Origin: Qipengyuania flava
GTDB lineage: Bacteria; Pseudomonadota; Alphaproteobacteria; Sphingomonadales; Sphingomonadaceae
NCBI RefSeq assembly: GCF_019448255.1
Contig: NZ_CP080410.1
Span: 1,240,001-1,304,000 of the forward strand
Direction of reading: 5' to 3'
DNA length: 64,000 nucleotides
This document shows positions 18,281-26,385 of the stretch, in pieces. Positions within the stretch are counted from its first letter, which is position 1. Each line of letters opens with the position of its first letter. Under the pieces are notes generated by a model. That model ran no database searches, had not been told where the DNA came from, and was given only the letters and a program-made list of their open reading frames with translations. Made by a program: the position numbers and the translations under genes.

Positions 18281-19321
18281 TCAGTCGATCGTTACGCGGA
18301 AATAGACCGAACGCTGGCCGGAGGCCGCGACATCGCTCAGGGCCGCATCGATCTCATGATCCGTGCTGTTGTAGGAAGCGGTCGGCGTTCCGCCGGTGTC
18401 GCCCCGCGATCCGCTCGCGCAGCTGCCATCGCCGTCTACGTAGATGCCGAAGCTCGACAGGTAGCTGACATCGGCCGGCAGAACGTCGTTCACGGCAACA
18501 TCGGTCGCCGTGGCAGCGCCAGCAGCGTTGGACACGACGATGCAGTACTCGATCGTTGCGCCAGGGATGGCTTTCGGATTGGTGGTGCCGTTGACCGGGT
18601 CCGAGATGATGCTGCTCGACTTGGCGACCGACATCTGCGCACCGGCTACTTCATAGGTGCCGACGTCGGAGAAGGCGGCGTCGCGGTTGCTGTCGGTCGT
18701 GCCGGCTCCGTCGATAAAGACCGTGTCCTCACCGGCGGTGTTGGCCCCCGTGTTCTGCGTAAGGGCGGTGCCCGCGCTGTCGAGGGCCGTTGCGGTCAGC
18801 ACGACGTCGAATGTGTCGCCATCGCCTGCGCCCAGGCCAATGTCGGCGATGACGATGACTTCGACCGTTTCGTCGGCGGCCACATCGTCGAGCGAGGTGA
18901 TCGGGCCGGCTGCCAGTTCGGCGGCGCTCAGCGTGCGGTCGCCATCGCTATCGAGATAGATTTCGAAGTTCGCGATGTTGGCCGAAGTGCCCGCGTTAAG
19001 CGCGGCGGCCAGGTTGAAGTCGAGGACATCGTTCGACGAGTTGGTCACATCGAAGGCCAGCTCGACGTCGCTTTCACCCGGCGAGACCGACGTGTTGCCA
19101 GTGCCAGCAAAGTCCACCACGACATCGATGGCGCGGTCGACCGTGAAGGTATCCGAATCGGTCACCGCGGTCTGCGTCACGCCGCCGACATCGAAGGACA
19201 CCGACACGTTGTTGGTAATCGAATTGCCAGCCGTTGTACCGGCAGCGAACGCCGGGCTGGCGCTGAAGGCAATGAGCGCAGTGCTGCTGACCGCGCCCAG
19301 CAATTGCTTGGAGCGTTTCAT
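18281..19321 (-). CDS. Secreted DUF11 protein (operon gene 3)
   Basis: 346 residues with a clear signal peptide (KQLLGAVSSTALIAFSASPAFA). The N-terminal module (SITNNVSVSFDVGG, then FTVDRAIDVVVDF) resembles that of the genes at 19901 and 13144. A second Ig-like part has an Asp-rich loop (YLDSDGDRTLSAAEL) that looks calcium-binding. The C-terminal DUF11 domain carries SSIISDPVNGTTNPKAIPG. The protein ends in VYFRVTID, like the VTFDVTID end of the first operon protein. It is a likely building block of a surface structure. Gene 4 follows after 25 bases. Confidence 0.85.
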   Translation of the reverse strand: MKRSKQLLGAVSSTALIAFSASPAFAAGTTAGNSITNNVSVSFDVGGVTQTAVTDSDTFTVDRAIDVVVDFAGTGNTSVSPGESDVELAFDVTNSSNDVLDFNLAAALNAGTSANIANFEIYLDSDGDRTLSAAELAAGPITSLDDVAADETVEVIVIADIGLGAGDGDTFDVVLTATALDSAGTALTQNTGANTAGEDTVFIDGAGTTDSNRDAAFSDVGTYEVAGAQMSVAKSSSIISDPVNGTTNPKAIPGATIEYCIVVSNAAGAATATDVAVNDVLPADVSYLSSFGIYVDGDGSCASGSRGDTGGTPTASYNSTDHEIDAALSDVAASGQRSVYFRVTID

Positions 19322-19392
19322 TTTCTGTTTCCTTTCACGATGCCCTGCGTTTCCCCTTCCGCCCGCAAGGCCTGGCGGCTAAACCGGACCGA

Positions 19393-19869
19393 TCAGCGAA
19401 TGACGGCCGGGTATTCCAAGCGTCCGGTCTCGCCGGCTGCGACCCGGGCGAGTGTCCAGCGGACATGAGTGACGTCGGCGTGCGAGGCGGGACGGCTCGT
19501 GCCGTCTTCGCCCATCACCGAAAGCTGCGAGAGTTGGCCCCAGTCGGAGCCGCCATCGACCGAGACGATCAGGTCTGCGGACGCATCTTCCGCCAGCCGG
19601 ACGGCGGCGGGAAGCGGATTGGTCACGACGAAATTCTCGACCGTCTCGGCGCTGGTGTTGGCATACTCCGTGCCGAACACCAACCGGTCGCCCGGTACGA
19701 TGGTGTTCGGTTCGACCAGCCGGACGGTGGTGTTTCCGGTCTCGTCGGCGACTGTCTGCTCCAGCATCACGTCGCCCTTGAGGGTCATGGCGGAATCCTG
19801 CGCCGCCAGCGGCGCAGCGGTCGCCGCCAAGGCTAGAAACGGTGCGAAGAGTTTTGCAAAAAATGCCAT
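19393..19869 (-). CDS. Small secreted DUF11-like protein (operon gene 2)
   Basis: 158 residues with a signal peptide (FFAKLFAPFLALAATAAPLAAQ). The mature part is a single Ig-like domain of DUF11 type (NTIVPGDRLVFGTEYANTS, then VENFVVTNPLPAAVRLAED). It is the smallest member of the operon, the right size for a single pilin-like subunit or an adaptor, though this is speculation. It lies 31 bases after gene 1 and 71 bases before gene 3. Confidence 0.8.
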   Translation of the reverse strand: MAFFAKLFAPFLALAATAAPLAAQDSAMTLKGDVMLEQTVADETGNTTVRLVEPNTIVPGDRLVFGTEYANTSAETVENFVVTNPLPAAVRLAEDASADLIVSVDGGSDWGQLSQLSVMGEDGTSRPASHADVTHVRWTLARVAAGETGRLEYPAVIR

Positions 19870-19900
19870 TTTACAATTCCATTGCGCTTAAAGTTAACAA

Positions 19901-20884
19901 TCAGTCGATGGTTACGTCGAAGGTGACCGTGTGGGTCGTGCCGCCGGCGACCATGCCGAGATCGACCGTAATTCCGATCGCATCGGCCTCGCCTTCGTCG
20001 GTGTCGCTCGCATCGGTCAGGGCTGCGCCGTCCAGCGTCAGCGTGCCGGCGACGTAAGTGGTGTCGTCGGGTGCGGCGTCCGTGACGACCAGATCGGTCA
20101 CAGAACCGCTGCCGGTCACTTCGGCGACGATGGTGTAGGTGATGGTCGCGCCGGGCACGATGCCAGTCCCTCCGAAGGGATCGAGCACGCTGGCCGACTT
20201 GGTCAGATCGACGTCGGTGATCGAAACGACCAGCGACCCCGCTGAGTTGGCGTCCGCCCCCGTCGCGCCGACGATGGCGTCGCTGCTGTCGGTGCCCTGT
20301 CCGGCGAAGACGGTCCCTGGCGCCCCCGTTCCGGTGACGGCTTCCGCCAGAAGATCGACATCGCTGGAGTCGGTGTCCGATACCCCGGAAGGCACGGTCA
20401 CGAGGACGAATACGGTAAGGCTTTCGTCGGCGTCGAGTTCGGAGGTTGTTTCCGGTCCGGTGAGGATTTCGTCGACCCCCGGATCGTAGGTGCCGTTGCC
20501 GTTCGTATCGACGGCGATACCGTCGATCGTCGTGTCGAAATCGTTGCCCGCGACGGCCGGATTCGCCGTCAGCGTGTAGGCTTCGGGGCCATTGCCCGTG
20601 TTGGTGATTTCAAAGGTCAGCACTTCCGAGCCAGGCGCCGTCGTCACCGGCCCGGAATCGAGCGATGTCACGGTTACGTCGAGCAGCTCATCCACCTTGA
20701 CCGATACCGTGTTGGAAGGCACCGTGACGGTTCCGGACCCGCCTTCGTAAGAGGCGGAGGCGGTGTTCTCGATCAGGGTCCCGGCGCTCACACCGCCTGC
20801 GTGGGCGAGGGGGGCGTGTACGAAGGAAACCCCGGCAATCGCTGCGGCCGAGAAACGTGAAATACGTGAAAATGCGTAGGTCAT
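19901..20884 (-). CDS. Secreted DUF11 protein (operon gene 1)
   Basis: 327 residues with a signal peptide (SRFSAAAIAGVSFVHAPLAHAG). The shared N-terminal module is LIENTASASYEGG, then PSNTVSVKVDELLDV. A middle domain contains the Asp/Asn loop DTNGNGTYDPGVDEIL, a probable calcium site. A DUF11 domain (VLDPFGGTGIVPGATITYTI) ends in HTVTFDVTID. It is the first gene of a five-gene transcript reading to 11014. The 364 bases upstream hold a strong palindrome and an AT-rich stretch. Confidence 0.85.
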   Translation of the reverse strand: MTYAFSRISRFSAAAIAGVSFVHAPLAHAGGVSAGTLIENTASASYEGGSGTVTVPSNTVSVKVDELLDVTVTSLDSGPVTTAPGSEVLTFEITNTGNGPEAYTLTANPAVAGNDFDTTIDGIAVDTNGNGTYDPGVDEILTGPETTSELDADESLTVFVLVTVPSGVSDTDSSDVDLLAEAVTGTGAPGTVFAGQGTDSSDAIVGATGADANSAGSLVVSITDVDLTKSASVLDPFGGTGIVPGATITYTIVAEVTGSGSVTDLVVTDAAPDDTTYVAGTLTLDGAALTDASDTDEGEADAIGITVDLGMVAGGTTHTVTFDVTID

Positions 20885-21248
20885 GCCCGGCGCACTAAAC
20901 GGACATGGTTATCGAACCTTTAAGATCGCGCGAGAAAATCGCAGGAATCCAACGATGTGCGAGGGAGTCGGCGATGCAGGCAGAAGTTAGCGCGGCAGAG
21001 GGCTAACTTCGTAATAAATTGTCATAAGTATCCGTATTAAGATGCTGTAAATATTTGAAAAACAGCGTTCACGTCTGCGCCCTGTCGCCTGGGGCGACAT
21101 AATCGCAAATTAACCTTTTTTTGGGGGTGCCGGATGGTTCAGGAAGCACCTATGCTGGTCGCGCTTCCGGCAGGAATTGCGCTTGGGGCGGCTGTCTTGG
21201 TCCGCTGCAAGGCGGGCGCGCTCGACACCGATAGCAAGGGAAAACCAC
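20885..21248. other. Intergenic regulatory region of the DUF11 operon
   Basis: No gene is supported here. It contains the palindrome at 20984-21009, then a clearly AT-rich stretch (about 21010-21065). A small GTCGCC-tgg-GGCGAC hairpin lies at 21084-21098, and AACC followed by a run of T at about 21113-21123. Frames across its right end only overlap tRNA-Pro antisense. Confidence 0.5.
20984..21009. promoter_or_regulatory. 26-bp perfect palindrome, probable operator
   Basis: AAGTTAGC, ten bases, GCTAACTT: both 8-base arms match exactly. It lies 100 bases upstream of the first DUF11 gene and next to the AT-rich stretch. The geometry fits a dimeric regulator such as a LysR- or TetR-type protein. 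No such regulator gene is adjacent. Confidence 0.55.
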
Positions 21249-21325
21249 TGGTCGGGATGACTGGATTCGAACCAGCGACCCCCACACCCCCAGTATGGTG
21301 CGCTACCAGGCTGCGCTACATCCCG
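21249..21325 (-). tRNA. tRNA-Pro (anticodon GGG)
   Basis: A 77-nt cloverleaf on the minus strand. Acceptor CGGGATG pairs with CATCCCG, the anticodon loop is CTGGGGG (GGG), the T arm contains GGTTCGAATCC, and CCA is encoded at 21249-21251. It is a close relative of the TGG isoacceptor at 1279. Confidence 0.95.
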
Positions 21326-21530
21326 AAACCAGTGGAGGCGGCCCTATAGGGCGCACTCCTGTGCATGGCAAGCGCGCATCGCACCCATTTCGTTGCCCCG
21401 GTCACGCATTGCTGCTAACCGCGCCGCACTTTCGTGGTCGGGAGGGGTCGGCGTGGCTTGAACAGCGCGCTCGGCGCACCCAATTGCGGGACTTCTTGCA
21501 GACACTTTTATCTCACAGGTATCCCGAACG

Positions 21531-21854
21531 ATGATCGATATCCTTGCCGCCGCCGGTGCCGCAGCCGAACCGCCCGCCTGGACGGGCTGGATCCTGCCGC
21601 TGGGCATGCTGCTCATTCTCTGGTTCCTCATCCTGCGCCCGCAAATGCGTCAGCAGAAGGAGCACCGCGAGCGTGTGGCCGGCCTCAACAAGGGCGACGA
21701 AGTCGTGACCGCAGGCGGCCTCGTCGGCAAGATCACCAAGGTCGAAGAGCATTTCGTCCATGTCGAGATCGCCAAGGGCATGACCGTGAAGGCCGTCCGC
21801 AACACGATCGGTGAAGTGCTGTCCTCGCGCAGCAAGCCGGCCGCGAACGACTAA
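21531..21854 (+). CDS. yajC: Sec translocon accessory protein YajC
   Basis: 107 residues. One N-terminal membrane helix (GWILPLGMLLILWFLILRPQ) is followed by the YajC signature QMRQQKEHRERVAGLNKGDEV and VTAGGLVGKITKV. It binds SecDF and supports protein export. It is followed 34 bases later by secD and then secF, the classic order. Confidence 0.95.
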   Translation: MIDILAAAGAAAEPPAWTGWILPLGMLLILWFLILRPQMRQQKEHRERVAGLNKGDEVVTAGGLVGKITKVEEHFVHVEIAKGMTVKAVRNTIGEVLSSRSKPAAND

Positions 21855-21888
21855 GACCCGCATTTCGGTTCAAGGGACACCGTCTTCC

Positions 21889-23487
21889 ATGCTCGATTTC
21901 CCCACCTGGCGTAAGGTCTGGCTCTGGCTGATTACCGGCCTGTGCGTGTTTGCCGCGCTGCCTTCGCTGCTGTCGGCCACCAGCGTGCGCTGGCCCGATG
22001 CGCTGCCCCAGCCGATGGTCAACCTAGGCCTCGACCTTGCCGGCGGCAGCCATATCCTGCTCGAAGCCGACGCTTCGCAGGTCGCCAGCCAGCGGCTCGA
22101 GAACATGGAAGAGAACGTGCGCGGCCTGATGCGCCGCGCCGAACCGCGTATCCGCATCGGCGACGTGTCGACCCGCGGCGGTCGCCTCAGCTTCATCCTC
22201 GACGATCCCAGCCAGGTCGACCGGGCGCGCGAACTCATGCTGCCCTCGATCAACGGCAACGGCCTCGTGCGCGAGTGGGACCTGACGGTCGAAGACGGCA
22301 ACCGCATGATCCTCACCCCGACCGCCGAGGGTATCGACCAGGCGGTCAGCGACGCGATGGAAAGCGCCACCGAAGTCGTGCGCAAGCGTATCGACGAACT
22401 GGGCACGCGCGAGCCGACCATCATCCGCCAGGGCGATACGCGTATCGTGGTGCAGGTCCCCGGCCTGCAGGATCCCGAGCAGCTGAAAGCGCTGCTGGGC
22501 CAGACCGCCAAGCTCGAATTCAAGCTGGTCGACCAGAACGCGCTGCCGAGTGATGTTCAGCAGGGCCTTGCCCCTCCGGGTTCGGAAATCTTCCCCTACG
22601 CGGAAACCAGCGATTTCGCCGGCAACTCGCTCGCCGTGCGCCGCTTGGGCGGTATCCGCGGTGACAACCTCACCGGCGCTCAGCAGAGCTTCGATCCGCA
22701 GACCAACGAGCCGGTGGTCAACATCCAGTTCGACACCGACGGCGGGCGCCGCTTTGCCAAGCTGACGACCGACAATGTCGGCAAGCCTTTCGCCATCATC
22801 CTTGACGGGCAGGTGCTGTCGGCACCCAACATCAACGAGCCGATCCGTGGCGGGTCGGCGCAGATTTCGGGCGGCTTCACGGTGGAAGCGGCGAACGCGC
22901 TGGCGATTTCGCTGCGTTCGGGCGCGCTGCCGGTCGACCTTGCGGTGATCGAGGAGCGCACGGTCGGTCCCGACCTCGGCGCGGATTCGATCAAGCGCGG
23001 CATGCTGGCCATGGCGGTCGGCTCGGCGCTGGTCATCGTGCTTATGATCGCGAGCTATGGCCGCTTCGGTGTCTATGCCACGGTCGCGCTGGTCATCAAC
23101 GTGGCCATGCTGCTCGGCATCATGGCCGCGCTCAACACCACGCTGACGCTGCCCGGGATCGCGGGCTTCGTGCTGACGATCGGTGCGGCGGTGGACGCCA
23201 ACGTGCTGATCAACGAACGCATACGCGAAGAGCGAAAGCGCGGGCGGCGAGTGATCGCGGCGGTCGAGAACGGCTACAAGGAAGCGAGCCGCGCGATTTA
23301 CGACGCCAACATCACCAACTTCATCGCCGGCGTGCTGCTGTTCCTGTTCGGCAGCGGCCCGGTCCGCGGCTTTGCGGTGGTGCTGGTGATCGGCCTGTTC
23401 ACCAGCGTATTCACCGCTGTTACGCTGACCCGCATGTGGGTCGCCGGATGGCTGCGCACGGCCAAGCCCAAAGACATCACGCTGTAA
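21889..23487 (+). CDS. secD: Protein translocase subunit SecD
   Basis: 532 residues from ATG 21889; the frame continues upstream to 21811 without similarity. The first helix (VWLWLITGLCVFAALPSLL) is followed by GLDLAGGSHILLEAD, the periplasmic P1 domain, and the conserved LVDLAVIEERTVGPDLGADSI. The five C-terminal helices contain the GAAVDANVLINERIREE proton-path motif. With SecF it uses the proton motive force to pull proteins out of SecYEG. Confidence 0.97.
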   Translation: MLDFPTWRKVWLWLITGLCVFAALPSLLSATSVRWPDALPQPMVNLGLDLAGGSHILLEADASQVASQRLENMEENVRGLMRRAEPRIRIGDVSTRGGRLSFILDDPSQVDRARELMLPSINGNGLVREWDLTVEDGNRMILTPTAEGIDQAVSDAMESATEVVRKRIDELGTREPTIIRQGDTRIVVQVPGLQDPEQLKALLGQTAKLEFKLVDQNALPSDVQQGLAPPGSEIFPYAETSDFAGNSLAVRRLGGIRGDNLTGAQQSFDPQTNEPVVNIQFDTDGGRRFAKLTTDNVGKPFAIILDGQVLSAPNINEPIRGGSAQISGGFTVEAANALAISLRSGALPVDLAVIEERTVGPDLGADSIKRGMLAMAVGSALVIVLMIASYGRFGVYATVALVINVAMLLGIMAALNTTLTLPGIAGFVLTIGAAVDANVLINERIREERKRGRRVIAAVENGYKEASRAIYDANITNFIAGVLLFLFGSGPVRGFAVVLVIGLFTSVFTAVTLTRMWVAGWLRTAKPKDITL

Positions 23488-23500
23488 GGAGACGGGACCG

Positions 23501-24478
23501 ATGAAACTGCTCAAGCTCGTCCCCGACGACACCAACATCAAATTCCTCAAATGGCGCGTGCCGTTCTTCGTGGTAAGCATCCTGCTGATCGCGGCGAGCT
23601 GGGCGCTGGTGGCCACCAAGGGGCTCAACTACGGCGTCGATTTCGCCGGCGGCCTCGAAGTGCGTGCGACCTTCACCCAGAGTGAAGAGGCGCCGGTCAC
23701 AGAGCTGCGCAGCCAGGTCGAAGCGCTTGGCTACGGCAGTCCGGTCGTCCAGCGCTTTGGCGAGGACAACCAGGTCTCGATCCGAGTGCGCCTGTCCGAT
23801 GAGATATCGGCCGACAAGGAAGCCGCTCAGGAAGCGGCGAACGAGATCGTCCGCGCCTTGCAGGCCGAGTATTCCGACTTCCGCCTCGACGGAAACGACA
23901 ACGTGTCGGGCAAGGTCTCGGGCGAATTCCGCCAGACCGCGCTCTATGCCTTGCTTGCGGCAATGGCGGCTATCGCGCTTTACATCTGGATCCGCTTCGA
24001 ATGGCAATTCGGCGTGGGCGCGCTGTTCGCGCTGTTCCACGACGTCAGCCTGACGCTTGGCATGTTCGCGCTGTTCCAGCTCGAATTCAGCCTGCAGATC
24101 ATCGCCGCGATTCTCGCCATCATCGGCTATTCGCTGAACGACACAATCGTGGTCTACGACCGCATCCGCGAGAACCTGAAAAAGTTCCGCAAGATGCCGC
24201 TGCCCGAGCTGCTCGACCTGTCGGTCAACGAGACGCTGGCGCGTACCGTGATGACCTCGCTCACGCTGTTCGTCGCCCTGCTGCCGCTGCTGCTGTTCGG
24301 CCCCGCCAGCCTCTTCGGCATGGTGGCGGGCATCACGCTCGGCCTGTTCGTGGGTACCTACAGCTCGGTCTACATGGCCGCGCCGATCCTCGTCTGGCTC
24401 GGTGTGACGAGCGACAGCTTCGTGCCGACTGAAACCGTGCTGGATCAGCAGGAAAAGAAGGCCCGCGGGCTGGTGTAG
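23501..24478 (+). CDS. secF: Protein translocase subunit SecF
   Basis: 325 residues, 13 bases after secD, with GGAG before the ATG. It has the first helix (FFVVSILLIAASWALV), NYGVDFAGGLEV, and the SecF signature GYSLNDTIVVYDRIRENLKK in the membrane part. It forms the export motor with SecD. A hairpin follows the stop codon. Confidence 0.97.
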   Translation: MKLLKLVPDDTNIKFLKWRVPFFVVSILLIAASWALVATKGLNYGVDFAGGLEVRATFTQSEEAPVTELRSQVEALGYGSPVVQRFGEDNQVSIRVRLSDEISADKEAAQEAANEIVRALQAEYSDFRLDGNDNVSGKVSGEFRQTALYALLAAMAAIALYIWIRFEWQFGVGALFALFHDVSLTLGMFALFQLEFSLQIIAAILAIIGYSLNDTIVVYDRIRENLKKFRKMPLPELLDLSVNETLARTVMTSLTLFVALLPLLLFGPASLFGMVAGITLGLFVGTYSSVYMAAPILVWLGVTSDSFVPTETVLDQQEKKARGLV

Positions 24479-24482
24479 GTAA

Positions 24483-24506
24483 GGGTCAGGGCGGATGTCC
24501 TGACCC
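24483..24506 (+). terminator. Hairpin between secF and the glycosyltransferase
   Basis: GGGTCAGG, eight bases, CCTGACCC form a perfect 8-bp stem just after the secF stop. No T run follows. It lies between convergent genes, so it may end both transcripts. Confidence 0.55.
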
Positions 24507-24528
24507 TCCTGCAGGGGACAGCGTCTTC

Positions 24529-25719
24529 TCAGATTAAGCTGTCGAAATGCTCGGCGAGCGCCTTGCCGTTCGCCGACCAGCTGAAGCGTGAAACCGTGGC
24601 GGCTACGTCCTGAGCAGGGCGCGGGCGGCCAGTCACGAGTTCGATGCCTTCGCGAAGAGCGCGGCAATTGCGGCCCACGATCACGCCGGCATCGGGTGAG
24701 GTGACGACCTCGCGCGCGCCGCCCGCATCGGTGATGACAATCGGCGTCCCGCAGGCCAGCGCCTCGATCCAGGCGTTGGCAAGGCCTTCGCTGGCCGACG
24801 GCAGCACCATGGCGTCCGCCGCGCTCAGGATCGGGGGCAGCATTGTCGGGGCAAGGCTGCCGAGGAAGTGGACCCGGTCGGCAACGCCGATGTCCTTTGA
24901 CAGCGCCTTCAGGCTGGCTTCGTCCTCACCCTTGCCGACCAGCAACAGGCGGGCATCGGGCAGGTCGGGCAGGGTCTTGATGACATAGGCCTGGCCCTTG
25001 CGCTCGATCAGCGCGCCGACCGTGGCAAGCAAGGTCTCGCCGGGCGCGATCGGCACGTCGAACGTCTCGGCCAGCTTGGCGCGAAGCCCGCCATGCTCGA
25101 GCGGGCGAAACAGGTCGTGATCGAGCCCGGTGTAGTGGACCGTGATTTTCCCACGATCCATGCCCAGCGTTTCCATATCGTCGGCCAACGCGCCGCACAC
25201 GGCAAGGACACCGGCGGCCTCCTCAGCGGTCTTGAGCAGCGCCTCGCGCCCGTATCCGCGTGCGCCCCAGTGATGAATGTCCGCCCCGCGCGCCTTGACC
25301 GAAAAGGGCAGACCAAGCTCGCGCGCGATGATCGCAGCAGCCGGACCGTCGGGGTAGAAGAATTGCGCGTCGATCACATCGAAGGGCTGCTCTGCGTGGA
25401 GCCGCCGCACCAGCGGCAGGACGGCCCGCGCGATCATGTGCGGGTTTAGCCGCCCGCCGATCTTGGGCAGAAGGCGGAACACCGGGCGATGGACGGTGAG
25501 GCCGAACTCACGACTGTCCTTCGCTGCCTCGGCGAGCGCCTTGTAGCGGCCGATGGTCACCGGCGGCAGGCCGATGGGATTGACCACGGTTACGTCCCAG
25601 TCTGTCTCGGCCTGCAGCGCCTCGAGCGACTTGGCGACGAAAATCCCGAAGCGCGGATGGGCGGAATTGGGGAACAGCGTGGAAAGCGACAGGACGCGCT
25701 TGGTCTTGGCCGCGCTCAT
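24529..25719 (-). CDS. Glycosyltransferase family 4 protein
   Basis: 396 residues from ATG 25719. The GT-B fold is visible: N-terminal FPNSAHPRFGIFVAKSLEAL, then a linker, and the C-terminal nucleotide-sugar region with LLATVGALIERKGQAYVI, HFLGSLAPTMLPPILSAAD and the GT4 acidic motif PSASEGLANAWIEALACGTPIV. It transfers a sugar from an activated donor, probably to a surface glycan. The start overlaps the stop of the Xre regulator gene by ATGA. Confidence 0.9.
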   Translation of the reverse strand: MSAAKTKRVLSLSTLFPNSAHPRFGIFVAKSLEALQAETDWDVTVVNPIGLPPVTIGRYKALAEAAKDSREFGLTVHRPVFRLLPKIGGRLNPHMIARAVLPLVRRLHAEQPFDVIDAQFFYPDGPAAAIIARELGLPFSVKARGADIHHWGARGYGREALLKTAEEAAGVLAVCGALADDMETLGMDRGKITVHYTGLDHDLFRPLEHGGLRAKLAETFDVPIAPGETLLATVGALIERKGQAYVIKTLPDLPDARLLLVGKGEDEASLKALSKDIGVADRVHFLGSLAPTMLPPILSAADAMVLPSASEGLANAWIEALACGTPIVITDAGGAREVVTSPDAGVIVGRNCRALREGIELVTGRPRPAQDVAATVSRFSWSANGKALAEHFDSLI

Positions 25720-26288
25720 AGCGTGCGCACCAGCATCTCGGCGACGGCGATCCACGGTGCGTCCTTGATCACATCCTGCTTCTGGCCCTGGCCCGGGGGC
25801 AGGATGCCGAGGAGGTCGCCCTGCCGGTCGATCAGCCGCCCGAAGGCGAAACGTCCGCCTTTCTTCGGCACAAGCACGTCGCGGTTGATCGCGCGTGCGG
25901 CATCATCGGGCGCGAGCTGGCGCAGCCAGAGCTGGTCTCCCTGCCGGTATTCGCCGTGGGGATAGTTGATTTCGAGCACCATCAGCGCGCCGGCACCGCC
26001 GAGATTGGTGGAAAGGATCGCTTCGCGCGGGGAGGCGAGGGCTTCGGGCCCGTCCTTGGCCAGCGTGGCGACGATCTGCGGATTGTCGGCCCTCTCGCTG
26101 CGCACCAGCGTTTCCGGGTCGACATCGAGCGCGGCGCCGATGCGCTCCATCCATTTGAGCGAGAGATTGCGCATGCCCGTTTCCAGCCGGCCCACGGTCT
26201 GCGGCGTGGTAGGCGGATCGCAGGCTTCGGCAAGATCGGCGAGCGTCATCCCCTTCTGCTTGCGTATGGCGCGGATGCGGTTGATCAC
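25716..26288 (-). CDS. Xre family transcriptional regulator
   Basis: 190 residues from GTG 26288, preceded by GGGGAG at 8 bases spacing. Residues 1-60 form a Cro/CI-type HTH (IRAIRKQKGMTLADLAEA, then TVGRLETGMRNLS). The C-terminal half recalls a LexA/S24-like domain (EYRQGDQLWLRQLAP), but the catalytic Ser-Lys pattern is not seen. The frame stays open upstream to 26495 only antisense to the next gene. It is divergent from the DUF6456 gene with one operator-like repeat between them, so autorepression is likely. Confidence 0.85.
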   Translation of the reverse strand: MINRIRAIRKQKGMTLADLAEACDPPTTPQTVGRLETGMRNLSLKWMERIGAALDVDPETLVRSERADNPQIVATLAKDGPEALASPREAILSTNLGGAGALMVLEINYPHGEYRQGDQLWLRQLAPDDAARAINRDVLVPKKGGRFAFGRLIDRQGDLLGILPPGQGQKQDVIKDAPWIAVAEMLVRTL

Positions 26289-26308
26289 TCGGTCTACTCC
26301 CCAAAGAT

Positions 26309-26321
26309 AACCGATTTGGTT
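26309..26321 (+). promoter_or_regulatory. Putative operator between Xre and DUF6456 genes
   Basis: AACCGATTTGGTT, an AACC-N5-GGTT inverted repeat in the 97-bp divergent intergenic region. The same 13 bases, in opposite orientation, lie in front of the holin gene (9312-9324). TTTCCTACA follows six bases after it, and the same nonamer also flanks the other copy. Confidence 0.6.
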
Positions 26322-26385
26322 TTTCACTTTCCTACATGTGAGCCACCTTGGCAAGCCCATTCTCCCAGCCACAGGAGAATCGAGC

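Noticed and set aside
21134..21349. Open frame with [15 protein letters not shown]
   Set aside because: It overlaps tRNA-Pro(GGG) antisense and is the same type of artefact.
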